Positions 1 through 12,721 are shown, counted from the first letter of the stretch. The stretch: 64,000 nt of DNA from Macrotrachela quadricornifera (GCA_022393335.1 JAJEKB010021802.1:464271-528270); one strand, 5' to 3'. Program-made: numbers and translations. Notes: generated from the letters alone by a model not told the origin.

Positions 1-2389
1 ATGGTTAGATTAATTAATTTAAATGAAACATAAATACGTATTACAAATATTTAGCATTATAATGCGTTTTATTTTTTAATGTATAAAAATTAAAAATTTT
101 TCTATAAATGATTATTGTATTTACTTTATCTACCGAAAAACATACCAATCTTCATAGAAACAAAACTTTGTATACATTGTAGACAAGATATTTATAGAGA
201 GGAAGATCAGTTACGTTTGTGCTATACAACGAAGAGTAAAACGTTATAAATTGAATACTTTTAAACTATTCTGATAAATTACTTTCATTTTCTCATAGAT
301 GATAATTAACTGTTAAAAGCAGTTAATATCCATAGCTATAGGATAAAAATTGAAAATTATTAAAAAAATATCAACAGCTAATCATACGATACTGATATGT
401 AATACATTAAGACGATGTTTATTATAAATCTGTAGAAATGAATTGAAATTATTCATGATCGTTGATTTAGAATAATTCCAAATGATATATTGTACATGCA
501 AAGAAATTAAAATAAGTGAACACACATTTTAATTCTTATATTCATCCGGCAAAAAAAAAGTTAGACTTTGAAATTTTGAATATATTTTCATCATAAGACC
601 ACATTATTTTAAGAGTAACCAAGTATTATGAAAGCCCGTAGAGTTTTATATTATCCTGTATAATTAAGTTTTAGTTTCGACCTATTCATTATCAGAATAA
701 ATTGAGGGTCATGAAGGCAGCGTCATATCCAAATTTCCATAGACTTGATTTTGTTACTGTCATCAAAATTTTCATATCAATTTATTTTTTTTATTTTCAT
801 TTTTAGAAAAGAAAATTTGAATACATGAAAACATTCTCAATCGATAAGTACGAAAATTCTGTATTTTTCTATTACTTTTGTAGTATTATTTTTGAAATTA
901 TTATCCTTATGAAAACTTTTAGAAAACCACATAGATTTTCATGTAGCTTGAGATTTCTATCATCCTATACATTTTTTGTCTTGTCTTGTATTCATGTACT
1001 GAATAATCGTCACTGTAATATACCGCATCTTATTGAGTTATCACAAGACGCTCAATGTCGATGGCGGAAAACATTATTACCGACATACGTATTCATTAAA
1101 CAAGTAAAAAAACATATCAAGAAAAAAATCAAAATGTCATGGTAATCGAAAATTACAATATTTTAACTACAAATATCGAGCACTTGGTTTAAATGAAGAA
1201 TAAATTACAACATTAATTCAAATAAAACAATCATCAGTCAGAAGAAAAAGAGATTAATCAAAATATAATTCAATAAATAGTTTTATTAAATCAATAAGTC
1301 AATTACCTACATCTCAAGAAGCTTCAAGAAAAACGAAAAATTTTACACAAGAAACAATACTATCTATCAAATAATAACAGCAATCATTTGAAGGTTGTGT
1401 ATCTCATCGCCGAAATTATTTCTGTAATATATAGCAGCAATCATTTTTTCGACGATCTTTCATTTTCAAAATCATCTTTTTCTTTCCAACTTTCCTTAAA
1501 TATATCAACAGAGCATAGAATTCTTGTGCAGCGAGAGGAGTGGTAGTTCTTTTATTTGGATGCCGATCGTAGAAATAGCATCATCAATAGTCACTTCATC
1601 GAAGTGAAATTCGAGAGACGATAGATCATCGAAACTACACGATTGGAAATAGTATTATTCCAGGGGGTGTAGCTTATAATTTCCAACAGACGAGATAATG
1701 AATTTTGTATCGAATGAAAGCTCGTAAAAAATGTGGTTTATTCATATCAAATAGTAAGGATTATGCAAACTTTTCAATATCGAACATAAAAAACTTTCAA
1801 AAATTTTATACTTTTTTTTGCGTAGAAAAGTAAGATCCCAGTAATTCAAAAATGAAATAATGTGTTTCTCTTGGATATTTTTACATGATTCGATACATCT
1901 TGTGGGGCTCTAAAAAACTGACTTGCACACAAAACTTTGTCATTCATATTTCATTTAATCTATAATGCAAGTAAAGTACAATCGAGTCTATTTAATTGCT
2001 CGTTTTACTAATCACTACCGATTTTCTAATTGATACGTAAGATTTAGTAATATCGTTCTAGAATTTTATCGATACATTTCTAATAGTTACTAAAAACAAT
2101 AAAAAAAATCCAAAAAACTAAATATCAAGAAATCAAGATAATTTTCAATATGTAACACAGAAAGCTTCATTAAAGCCTACAATCTTCAGATCCGATTAGT
2201 TATATGGTATTATCTCAAATTAAAAATAATAAATCTTAACATTTATAATCAAAAGTTTTATACTTACTTTCTAAATTTTGAAATACTTGGAATTTTCCAA
2301 AAACTTTCGAGATTTTGAATTTATTATGCAAACTATATATATCATCTGAACATCGATCTTTTTAATTGGGATCGAAATCCGGACAGTGG
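1..2389. other. Gene-poor AT-rich stretch
   Basis: I see no convincing gene here. The longest open frame (825-1145, +, 106 codons) has no splice context, domain or coherent composition, and I treat it as chance. The sequence is AT-rich with scattered homopolymers. Confidence 0.5.
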
Positions 2390-2391
2390 TA

Positions 2392-2727
2392 AACTGTAAA
2401 AAAATAAGTGTCTAATAATAAACCTTTTTCTTCATAAACCTTGGCAAGGGTTGTTATACGTTGCAAATCCATGTACTCTTGTACGATTTTCTATGCTCGT
2501 GAACCCTTTTGGAGTATATGAACGCAATGAACCGTTTGACTAAGGGTTTATTATTGTACGGTTGTATTTAAAACGTAGAATAATGAATCCTACGTCTAAG
2601 CGTTTATTGCATTCGTATACTCAAAAACGGCTTATGAATACAGAAAATAGTACAAGAGTACATGAATCTGCAACGTATAATAAACTTTTTTCGAGGGTTT
2701 ATTAGTCGGCGCTTATGTTTTACAGTG
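2392..2727. mobile_element. Foldback MITE, about 336 bp, TA flanks
   Basis: The two halves form an imperfect palindrome. The left end (ACTGTAAAA..ATAAG..TAATAAACC) is matched in reverse complement by the right end (GGTTTATTAGTC..CTTATGTTTTACAGT), and the inner arms also pair. TA dinucleotides sit just outside both ends (2390-2391 and 2728-2729), as expected for a Tc1/mariner-type target duplication. No coding capacity is seen, so it is probably a non-autonomous element. Confidence 0.7.
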
Positions 2728-3019
2728 TAGTTTCTTGTTATACTCATCCTCAAATTTATTAATAGTCGCTCTTTTAGATTTGTTCATACGTCGTTCAGAT
2801 CTATTGGCTAAGCAGGAATTGAACTCAAAACTGATTTGATAATTTTATCCATTCCCTTCTTAGCATAAGATTCAAATTCTAGTATTTCTCTCGTCACTTG
2901 CAAAATGTGAGGCTGATAAAACATCTCGTTCCGAGGTTTTTTTTATCTGACTGAGAATCAACGTTACACAAGAGTACACCTTGAAGCCAATTTCTCAATT
3001 CGAAGAGCTTCCATCGGAC

Positions 3020-3450
3020 CTGAAAATAACATAGATGGTTTTTCAAAGAGCTATCGTAACGTAACCTCTTTTTAACTGCTCTCTCGAAGGATTTCGTATG
3101 ATACTATTACTTTTGAAACCTTTCTGATTGTGTTATTGAAATAGTTCTGTAGGAAAGCATTTATTCACAACCTTCGGATTATGTTGTTCAAAGAGTTCGG
3201 CTCGAAACCTTTTTGTATAGAGCCTTTATTCGATATTGTTGATATGGATCGGCATGAAACTATTTGTGTAGAATCTTTGGATCATATTGTTGAAATAGTA
3301 CGGCACGGAACCATATATACGAAACCTTTTTGACTTTTTCGTGATAGAGTTTTGTATCGAACCTTGTCTATAGAACCGTTTACCCCATGAATCAAAAGAA
3401 AGTTTCATACGAATCCTTCTTCCCCCGAAACCAAACAAAGGTTCTTCCAG
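3020..3450. repeat. Degenerate tandem repeat, about 50-bp unit
   Basis: A unit of roughly 50 bp built on CGAAACCTTTTTGTATAGA, then TTTATTCGATATTGTTG, then AATAGT.CGGC recurs head to tail about six to eight times with strong divergence; the clearest units start near 3205, 3254 and 3305. The weak open frame here on the minus strand is a by-product of the repeat. It lies just upstream of the GPCR gene. Confidence 0.65.
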
Positions 3451-3885
3451 TGTACTAGAGGGAAGATCCTTTATAGATTTTGTAAAATACCGTTTTTTTT
3501 TTCGAGTGTAAGTGATTTCTCATCCAAATGCATAAAAGAACTAGCATCACTCAGTAACTCTTTTGTGTTGAATACATTAAGCTGCCTAACAAGAATTTTT
3601 CTATTCTTGTGTCACGTCCTTTCATTCGTCATTCACAAAGTTAATCTTTGCTATCCGTGGTATTTCTTGTATTATAGAGTACGTCACGTAGATCTCATGA
3701 GAGAAATGACAAAAAAAAAGAACGACGGAAAATACTTTTTTTTAACAAACGCAAATGGCAATAATGCTGATGCTTTTTTCAACACAGACATTTACATAGT
3801 TTCAACTCAAATATTCGAAAGAACTGGCCGTGAGATAACATTTGCTGCAACATCAGTATATTTCTGCCAAAACTATTTGAAAAAC

Positions 3886-4866
3886 ATGCTTAACAATACG
3901 ACTCTCGTTGATGGAGCAACAGCATCAATCTTACCCTTAGTTAGATTACAACTAAATCGGTACGGTATATTATTTTTTATCATATTTGGTAATATTGGAT
4001 CATTATTCAGCGTTGCTGTCTATCGTAGTCCTAAATTTTCAACAAGTTCTTGTACTCCTTACTTACTTGCCGTCAGCATCAATACATTTTTATTTCTTAA
4101 CTTCGCTCTACTGACTCGTTTGCTGGAAACTGGATTTGCATCGATTAATTTCACTTCGAAATCGCTTGCCTTCTGCAGGCTACGCTCTTCTCTTTATCAT
4201 GCAATAACAACTTACCATATGTTCTCTCTCGTACTCGCCTCTTATGATCGCTTTCTCGTCACTCGATTGATATTTTATCGAAAAACAATATCAAATATTG
4301 TTTGTCTTTTTCTGATTGTACTATGTTTTTCGGCTTATGCTCATATACTCAAATATTTTATTATCGACTCGAGACTTCGAGTATGTTGCGCTTGCTTTTC
4401 AACCTTCTATACAACATTTTTTGTCTGGTTTTACTTGATCGTGTACTGTTTACTGCCAATCACATTGATGGCTATCTTTGGTATTCTAACAGTACACAAA
4501 ATTCATCGATTGCGAACTAACTTATTGCAACATGCTGACATTCTTCGTCAGAGAGAACGCAGTCTGATTAGAATGGTCGTTGTAACTGTGACACTTACAC
4601 TTATACTAACGCTTCCCTTCGGAATCCAAAATCTATATTTTGTCTTTGGTCCTCCGATCAATCCAGAGATCACTTTTAGTGCTGAACTTCGAAGAACGTT
4701 AGAGGATATTTCTCGATTACTTCTTTACCTCAATCACACAATGGCTTTTTACATTAATATGCTGACATCGAGAGGCTTTCGACAAGAATTTGTAAATATA
4801 ATCAAAAACTGCTTCGAAAGATGGAAAAACAGGACGATTGATCAGACGACAACAATATCGAAATGA
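3886..4866 (+). CDS. Rhodopsin-like (class A) G protein-coupled receptor
   Basis: Single-exon gene of 326 residues encoding a seven-helix membrane receptor, probably for a peptide or similar ligand. The open frame is longer upstream, but I chose the ATG at 3886 because it gives a short N-terminus with glycosylation sites (NNTT) directly before helix 1, which carries the GN pair typical of class A (FIIFGNIGSLFSV). Helix 3 ends in DRF, a variant of DRY, and helix 7 carries FYINML in place of NPxxY. A basic third loop (RQRERSLIR) precedes helix 6, and the C-tail is short. An alternative ATG at 3697 would add an unlikely polar leader. It ends in TGA. Intronless class A receptors of about 330 residues are, as I recall, abundant in rotifers. 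The ligand cannot be inferred. Confidence 0.8.
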   Translation: MLNNTTLVDGATASILPLVRLQLNRYGILFFIIFGNIGSLFSVAVYRSPKFSTSSCTPYLLAVSINTFLFLNFALLTRLLETGFASINFTSKSLAFCRLRSSLYHAITTYHMFSLVLASYDRFLVTRLIFYRKTISNIVCLFLIVLCFSAYAHILKYFIIDSRLRVCCACFSTFYTTFFVWFYLIVYCLLPITLMAIFGILTVHKIHRLRTNLLQHADILRQRERSLIRMVVVTVTLTLILTLPFGIQNLYFVFGPPINPEITFSAELRRTLEDISRLLLYLNHTMAFYINMLTSRGFRQEFVNIIKNCFERWKNRTIDQTTTISK

Positions 4867-6311
4867 TACACTGCTTGGCGAACAAACAACATTGTTATGA
4901 TCTCAATGCAAACGTGAAACTCTTCATCATGATAGGTCAAATCGTGTGTTGTATTGGCGCTAATACATCCAATTAATCTTTTTTCTTCTTGAACAAAAAG
5001 AACCATTTATATGCCAAAAAATGTTCTAAAAGTATATTTTTAGCTTTTATCGTCTCTCTTGATTTTTCAAAAAATGCTTTACACTCACAGCCATCCTGAT
5101 AAGATACTTAAATTTTATAGGTCTACTCTTTCACTTTTAGCGACAAGTAACGTTCGTCGCACTTATTCGGTTGAGCCTCAATTGAACTCATTCTATCAAT
5201 TCTGAGAATTACTATCAGATAACTCATTTATACGGGTGATACTAGGATCAGCTCGAACTTCAATCTTCCATGTCTTATAATTTGCAAAGCAAGATTATTA
5301 ATCTTAAATTCGAGAAATATAACGTACTCGCCATTCTCTCATCATACATCACATCGTTTCACGAATATGAAGTGTTAATAAAGTGTTAAAATCGGTAATG
5401 CAACTAGAGCTCGCGTAATTCTTTCGAAAAACATTTCGTATTTCGTTGAAACCTTCGAGCAAACAGGGTTAACATCAACCTCGTAAACTAATGAGTAGTC
5501 ACTTGCCAGCGTTTCTCTGGGGCCGCCAATCATGACCACACGACCTCAAATAGTATCTACTTCGTTCAGTTCTTCTGGAAGTCCTATAAATCCCCTAAAA
5601 CCATTTCAAGTTTGCAAGAATATTTTTCTTGAGTACTAACCTTTCCAAGGACCATATAATCACTGGTCGGCGCCCTTTAAAACGATCGTTTCCATAAATT
5701 CTGGCTGCTTCAGAAAAATTCTTGCTAAGAATACTAAAGAGAAAGTTTCGTTGATAAATATCTGTTGGATATTTCCCTCGGAATTCAACCACCCTATACA
5801 AAAGTTTTCTTGGATTTTGATGAAACTTCTAGTATTTATAAAGTTCTAAATTCTAAGTACTTTCATAAAAAATTGTTTTTTTTGACTACCAATTCTTCAC
5901 ATATTTATCTAGAAAAATGGAGTTAAAACTTAAATTTAGTGTGATATTCATGGTCCTTATGAAAAGGCGCATCGAATGGCATCAAAATCATCTTCGTTAT
6001 TAAAAAAAATTGAATCATTCTTAGCTATTTAATACGTCACGACACATCTTCATCTTAAATCGAATTTTTTTAAAAAGTCGAATTGCTCAATATAGCGGTG
6101 CTGCGAATTCAATAGAGCTTCACTTGGCCTACAATTCTGCTTACTCAGAATTCCCAACATTTTTAATAAAGAGGAAAAATCGGGTCAATTTTGTTAATAA
6201 GTGTCCTCACCTATGTTCTCTAACGAGAGAACGTATCCAACTATCGGAATGCTTCTGAGTCAGAACTTCATGCATCTTATAGACTTTGGTGAGTTACGTT
6301 TATGGTAAAAC
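4867..6311. other. Intergenic region, no supported gene
   Basis: I see no supported gene. A 68-codon minus-strand frame at 5595-5801 shows moderately protein-like composition but no start context or recognisable motif; it could be a transposase relic. The motif ACAAGTAACGTTCGTC near 5140 resembles the beginning of the interspersed repeat found at 38.97 and 41.66 kb. Confidence 0.4.
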
Positions 6312-6757
6312 GAGTTCGTGCCTATAACTTATTTCTGCCGAGAGATGTCGAGGTTTTAGTGAATTTCCTCTATAGGATCCTACTTTTCCAGCACAGCCTT
6401 ATGCTCGACGTTTTGACATGACACTTTGCCTACATATAGACCTCAGCTAGACTAGCTTGCAAAAAAATTTCAGAAGTTTTCGACGAAGTCTCTTCGAGAT
6501 ATGAAGATGGCAACACATAGGCTTTTTTCTATAAATAGTGTATAGAGCATGCATTTTTTGAAATCTTCATATTTTGAAGAGACTTCATTGAAAACTTCTG
6601 AAACGTTTTTGCAAGCTAGTCTAGCTAAGATCTATATGTGGGCAAAGTTTCATGTCAAAAAGTCGAATATAAGGTTGTGGTAGAAACATAGGGTCCTATA
6701 GAGGAAATTCACTAAAACCCTGGTATCTTGCCAGAAACAAGCCATGGGCACGAACTC
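6312..6757. mobile_element. Long palindromic (foldback) element, about 446 bp
   Basis: The sequence reads GAGTTCGTGCC at the left end and GGGCACGAACTC at the right end, and the arms pair along most of their length (for example TTTTAGTGAATTTCCTCTAT with its complement near 6700, and CTAGACTAGCTTGCAAAAA with TTTTTGCAAGCTAGTCTAG). Each arm is close to 200 bp around a short loop near 6530. It has no coding capacity and is probably a non-autonomous DNA transposon. Confidence 0.75.
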
Positions 6758-7139
6758 TTTTTTCCTTGTTAATGATTTATCATTCCTAGTAACTGGAAGA
6801 GATTTATGCATTAATTATTAAAAGATAATTTATGCTTTTACTATTCAATATAAGAACAGCCTAATAATGCTGAAATAGCTGTTGTTTGTTTGCTTTTTCC
6901 TTATTACAAATAACAGATACAATTTTTTGTTTTTCTCCTATAAGAATGAAAATTGCGAGACTCATGTTTGTTTAATATAAAGAATCATTTCAAGTGATTA
7001 CATATTGATACGTTTTAATTTATATTTATTTTTATTATATGAAATTCTAAAATAAATAATTAAATATTATTTAGATAAAAGAATTTTTAATTGATATAAG
7101 TCATTCTTTTTCGAAATATGAAAAAAAAACTTCAGTATA

Positions 7140-7988
7140 AAAAAAGAATAATTACAAAACATTGGACAACAATAATAAAATGACTAAATAAAAATGAGAT
7201 ATCATTTAGAAGTGTTGTAGAAATTGTTGTTGTCAATTGCGATGTCGTAGTTGTTAAATTAAATTATTGAAAAATTTAGAGGAAGAATATATTGATGATC
7301 TAGTCAATCAAAAATTTCAATAACTGTAGTATTAGATGTACAATTTGGAATATTACAAAAAGTCGCAGTAACTTTAGACAAAGTCGTTGTTGAATAAAAT
7401 CTATACTGCTGAAGCAAGCTGACGTATAGTGGATTATTAATTAAAGACATACATTCATTTCTAATTCTCATTCTATTAGTATTTATTCTATTTTCATGTG
7501 AATACGATGCATAACAGAACGGAGCATTTTGAGAATAAAAATGTTTGTTTGAGCATTGAACAGGATCAGTATTATTTGGATTATAAAGACGAACAGCAAG
7601 TATTTGTCAAAAAGATTCCATTTGCATTAAAGTCAATGTTGATGATAATGTTTCATGTAGAAATGATATTAACTTTTATTGATGTATCATTGAGAGAAAA
7701 TAATGTTAAAATGGTAAGATCATTATTAGATTGAAACAATTGGCTTTTAGCATAAAAAAATCTTCGAACAAAACCAGTATTAAAATCGATTGCTAATTTA
7801 ACTATACAATCTTGATTAATATTATCATTTGATTCAATTAATACTGAAAAAAAATCCGAGGAAATCGATGAATTCAATTGTAATTCTGGAAGAATACATT
7901 TCTTCGAACATCGAATTGTTTCCATAAATGAAATTATAAGTAATATTGAGGAAAACACTAATATATAAATATTCAAATAGCACACCAT
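7140..7988 (-). pseudogene. Disrupted gene for a cysteine-containing secreted protein
   Basis: The frame starts at ATG 7988 with a good signal peptide (hydrophobic IYILVFSSILLIISF) followed by a cysteine-containing ectodomain to a TGA at 7653-7655. A second frame resumes one base off and runs to about 7304. It passes through one in-frame TGA (ESF-stop-QILAVRLYNP) and then an open stretch with several Cys (DPVQCSNKHF, FCNIPNC). A Thr-rich stalk and hydrophobic tail (TTTTSQLTTTISTT) follow in yet another frame near 7200. No AG acceptor lies between the first two parts, so splicing cannot repair the break. I read it as a decayed gene for a surface or secreted protein of unknown family. Confidence 0.5.
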
Positions 7989-10186
7989 AGTATCGATAAA
8001 TGTTAACTATAACAGTAACGCATATATATATATTTTTTCACATTCTTTTTCCAATAGATATTACTAATCATAGAATGATTTCATTATCTAAGCAATATCC
8101 GTGATTAACAGAAACGTCATTCTTTTTACAATATTTTGTTTCTTATACGTCATTGATCTCATAAGAGTAAGTTTAAAATACTCGTACTTTAATGAATCAC
8201 TATCAAGCCTATATCGCATTAGAATATGCACATAACAAAGAACGATCATATACGGAAGAGATGAATACAATTCGGTTTATAGCTGTTCAAATAAACTTCG
8301 GTCTTAGTTCAATTCGATTTCAAGAAAACATGAACCGTGTTCATATATTATTTAAGCCATTTTTACATCAATATGTTAAAATCTCATTCTATAACATGAT
8401 AATTTAACTAAATTATCATAACGTTCTCTTCAATATTTTGTATCGGATGGACCAGAATAAACTAGATTTTTTCTATTTTTAATATTTTCCTCTATAACCC
8501 CTTTGGTTAAAACATTTGTTTTAATCAAGGGATAGTACTTAAAATTTTCTACAAAAGTATATACAATTAGAACAAAAATCTATTTTAAATATATTGAAAA
8601 AAAAGAGGAAAAGTAAAGATATACAAAAATATGTAAAAACTAACTGTTGAATCATAATGAATGATTATGTTTTGCATTCCGTTTTTCATCACTTTGCCCT
8701 ATTAAAAACAAACTATACTAAAGGATGCATCGTGAAAAGTAGTACAGCTTGCAAAGAACAGTTGTAAGAAAGATGGAATAAGTAAAACAAATTGACCTTA
8801 GACTAAAAAATATATTTCAGTTTTGTACGATCGAAATTTTGTTCATTTTGAAGATAAAAAGTGCAACTATCAAATAAGCGATCGTATGTAAATTGTAGAG
8901 GTTTTTTTGCTGCATCTTTTGGTGTTTTCGATTTTTCTAATAAGACGAAGTATGTAAGAAGAAAAATGAGATGCAAAGCTCGCCTATTGATACTATTCAA
9001 CCTGTTATTTTTTACAGCTTTTTGTACAATGATTATTTACAATGAAATATTTAATTTTTCGATTTTATCTTGAACCAGATAATGTTCATATAAAATTTAA
9101 ATAGAAGTTAAAATTTCAGATGAAAATTAAAATATTAAAGGTCGAAGTTATCGTTAATGATATATTCAGCCAGGTAAACTGAAAAATTAAAGATCAATAC
9201 TTTATTTATTCACTTCTTTTCTGTTCTCTTTAGATAATTCTGCAAAAGCCTCACCGAGAAATATGATAATACCCAATAAGTTATTCGAGATCTTGAAATA
9301 TTTTCTCAGGAAAACAAACGACAAATCCTTTTAAGACTTTTACCAGACTTCTCAAGAATTTTGAATAGAAACATCAAAAATTTTTGCTCAAGGAGAAGTA
9401 GAAATGAAAAAATATAGGAAAACGAGTAAATTTCTTTTCGTAATAATTTGAAAGAATATATAATCGAATTATATTGAAAAAAGGTTGTACTTATATTTAC
9501 TTTAAAATGAATGATTCTCGTAGAAAGAAGAGAATTGCGTCTATCATCAAAATCTTTCTATTATACGAATAGAAATCCAAGAATAGACGATTATTGCTGA
9601 TGAAATTTATATTCTAGAACTATTCTTTTATTAGAATTAATATTTCATTTTGTTTTTTTCTTCTAATATTGTTAGATTTAGAACACTAATTATTTTTTCC
9701 TCGATATATTTTTTATCGAGATTTATTGATAATTAATATTAACAGGTGCTAATATAAATAATTTCTAGATGTCATTATATGTCAACAACAATTTTTGTGA
9801 AATATATATTATGATAAGAATGATGCTATCTATATCATAAAATTTGTTTGATTTGAATTTAATATTAAAGTTTCGATATAAAATTGTTTTTTGTTCTTTT
9901 TTTATTCAATAAGTTATAGACACGATCTTTATGGATGATTGAGTAATACTTTCGATTTTTCTGTTTGTAAAATAGAAAGGAAAAACAAAAAAAAAAAAAA
10001 AAGAGACGAGAAGGAGCGAGTCATGGTGAATCATTAAGTGCAAAAGAAAAGGAAGGAAGAACGGAGAATGTACTCTATAACATCAATAACAGTATAAAAG
10101 AACTTGCAAAAAAATGCACTATTATTTATATTTTTGTTGATTATATTCATTTTTTAAAGTGAGTTGAATAATTTTTTCCTTTAACA
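7989..10186. other. Intergenic region with weak frames
   Basis: I see no supported intact gene. Short frames overlap on both strands at 8088-8407 and 8803-9073; the minus-strand ones contain protein-like stretches with several stops and may be further debris of the secreted-protein locus. An A-rich run lies at 9988-10003, upstream of the esterase gene. Confidence 0.35.
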
Positions 10187-10870
10187 ATGTCTATATTATT
10201 ACGTACAATATCTATACTATTATTATCCTTATTAGATTCAATGGGTTCTACACAGCAATCAAATACTAATCAGTTAAAATATGTTGCACTAGGCGCATCG
10301 GATGCTGTTGGTGTAGGTACATCCCAACCATCAAAAGATGGTTGGATACCAAAATTTGCATCATTAATTAATGCAAATCAAATAATAAATTTAGGACGAA
10401 GTGGTTCAACTCTTTCAGATGCTTTACATGAACAATTACCAAAAGTATTTGAACAAAAACCAAATGTTATAACAATTTGGTTAGTTGTTAATGATTTTAA
10501 TCAACAAATATTTAATCCATCAATATTGACAAGTTATAAAACAGATTTAAATAAAATTTTATCGGAATTACGTACAAAACTTGATAATGATACTCGAATA
10601 CTTGTTGGAAATGTACCAGATTTATCACAAGTTAGTATATATACATCATTTGGAATACCAAAACAATTACTTAATATGCAAATTAAACAATGGAATGATG
10701 TAATTAATGATACTGTTCAAAAACATCAATGTGAACTTGTTGATTTATATGTATATTGGAAAGAATTAGCTTTACATCCTGAATATATATCTTTTGATGG
10801 TTTTCATCCATCTGCAAATGGATATACTAGACTTGCAGAAGTATTTTATCAACAATATACAAAAAAATAA
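10187..10870 (+). CDS. SGNH/GDSL-type esterase or lipase, bacterial-like
   Basis: Single-exon gene of 227 residues. A short hydrophobic N-terminus (residues 4-17) suggests a secretion signal. The SGNH blocks are in order: block I YVALGASDAVGVGT with the presumed nucleophile Ser38 in GASD rather than GDS; block II Gly70 in INLGRSGSTL; block III Asn102 in VVND; block V DGFHP with Asp204 and His207. This matches small microbial lipase/acyl-esterase proteins in both length and motif spacing, and the GASDAVGVG form of block I is, from memory, typical of bacterial members. It would hydrolyse an ester, substrate unknown. Codon use is AT-rich like its neighbours, so any transfer would be old and ameliorated. 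A polyadenylation-like AATAAA lies near 10919. Confidence 0.8.
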   Translation: MSILLRTISILLLSLLDSMGSTQQSNTNQLKYVALGASDAVGVGTSQPSKDGWIPKFASLINANQIINLGRSGSTLSDALHEQLPKVFEQKPNVITIWLVVNDFNQQIFNPSILTSYKTDLNKILSELRTKLDNDTRILVGNVPDLSQVSIYTSFGIPKQLLNMQIKQWNDVINDTVQKHQCELVDLYVYWKELALHPEYISFDGFHPSANGYTRLAEVFYQQYTKK

Positions 10871-12721
10871 ACTTTAGATTTTTTGTTTGTTGTATATGTT
10901 TTTATAAATAACCGAGTGAAATAAAATGATAAAATTTATTAAATAATATTATCATATTGTTTAAAGATAAGATTGTTCAATCTCCGTATCGAATTGAGGA
11001 AATTTCGAAATTTTATGGTATGTTGATATAGAAAATAAAATGATGAATATAATTAGTAATCAGTACGGCGATGATTAGGTTTCTCATAACTTAATACGTT
11101 TTTTTCATTTTCAATCGAATTTGGATCCGTTAAATCATATATAGTTTTTTTATAGAGATGTCGCTAATAATCGATGTCCATTTATAAACATCAGTTTTTT
11201 CATGTCAATGTGAAATTTGTGAGATTAATACAAATGAAGTTATCAAATTGTGGGTTTTGTATTTTATTTTTGTCGGAAAAAACATGCTTACGTAAATGTG
11301 TGCTACTGAAGACCAATATTACAAATGAAATTTTGTACATCAAAAGATAGGGAATTTTTTACTTTATGTATCTACGACATTTCACTATGATTTCTGAATG
11401 CATTTTTGTTTAGAATTTTCTGTGGATTTTATTGATGTCTTAATTTCTAAATTTGCATTTGCTCTTCTTTCGGAACAGTAAAGATACTAGGCACAACAAA
11501 AATATCATGTACTCAACTGCAAAATGAAATATTTTTAGATTTAGATCTTTGTACAATTTACTATAATTCTAAAATGTCTTTTAGATGCTGAGCGATGCAG
11601 AATTGTTTAGTGCATCTAGTGGTAGCTTGGTATTTTAACTTTTATTATTTTTACTTTCAAAAATACAAAACATCTAAAAAAAGATACCGTCAACTAACAG
11701 ACTCGTAACATTTGTTGCTATTCTTCTCAAAACTTACTTCTATGAAAACTGCTCTTTTCATACTAACATATGTAGACGGTCAAGCTTTACAATTTTTGTT
11801 TAACCTAAAAAGTATTAAAAAAGAATAGTAAGGCATTTTCTTGCAAGAGGCTTTTCGCATGACGAAATCATATCCGCAGATTTGGTATTGGCTCTCAAAA
11901 TTAGATACACCTCTGTGCTGTATAATATGACATTTGAATAATGTACATCAACCTATTTAACAAACAAACAATTCTCTCTTTTCACATCAAAACAAAATTT
12001 TTCTATCTAATCTAACTTTAGAAAACAACTTATTCAAAAGCCGGCAATTTCCTTTATGCTTTCCGTAACCTTTGAACCAGTCGTTAAAATAGTTCTAGTC
12101 ATTTTAGAATTCAGTAGATTCACATCTAAAATATCTCGAGAAATTATTTCGGGTTTTTTTTTGGTTCTCACACTTGTACGATTAAGTAGATGATAGTTCA
12201 AGTATAGAAAATAAAAACTAAGGTATTCATCATAGAGCATCTCTTATGTTCCTTTATTTACTCAGTGTACAGCTATTTGATATTCAATTTTTACAAAGAT
12301 GAATCAAACTTTTCAGATTCTGGATAATTCATAATTAAATCTAAATTTTAGCTAATGCATTATTATTTAAACTATCTATTTTATATTTATTGCTTTAATG
12401 GTATTTTTTGGATTGAGGGAGAATAAATCTACATCAAGTCGATTATATAATTTATTTAGAACAATGAATTATTGTATATCATGATTTATTATATAAATCA
12501 GAAAAATATATGACAACGAGAAAGCATGATAGTTTTTTATTTTACAAATTTTGAAAGAAATTTTTAGGTTATATAATAATAGAGGCATTTAATGTAATAT
12601 AATAAAAGATTTGATTTTGAATTCGTTCGTGATTGTTAGAAATATAATTATTTTTATTACTAAGTCAAAGAATGTTTATTGATTTAATATATGTATTGTG
12701 TTCTCTTTTATTTAAAAGGAA
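10871..12721. other. Intergenic region, no supported gene
   Basis: AT-rich sequence between the esterase and the mucin-like gene. The short minus-strand frame at 12034-12240 has no motif or splice context. I see no repeat or RNA gene. Confidence 0.45.

Noticed and set aside
825..1145. 106-codon open frame on the plus strand
   Set aside because: No domain, signal peptide, splice context or biased codon use; AT-rich sequence yields such frames by chance.
5595..5801. 68-codon minus-strand frame with protein-like composition
   Set aside because: Too short, no ATG context or recognisable motif; possible transposase fragment only.
8088..9073. Short overlapping frames on both strands, one minus frame with three TGA at plausible Trp positions
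   Set aside because: Could be pseudogene debris but I could not identify a family or continuous structure, so I did not call a gene.
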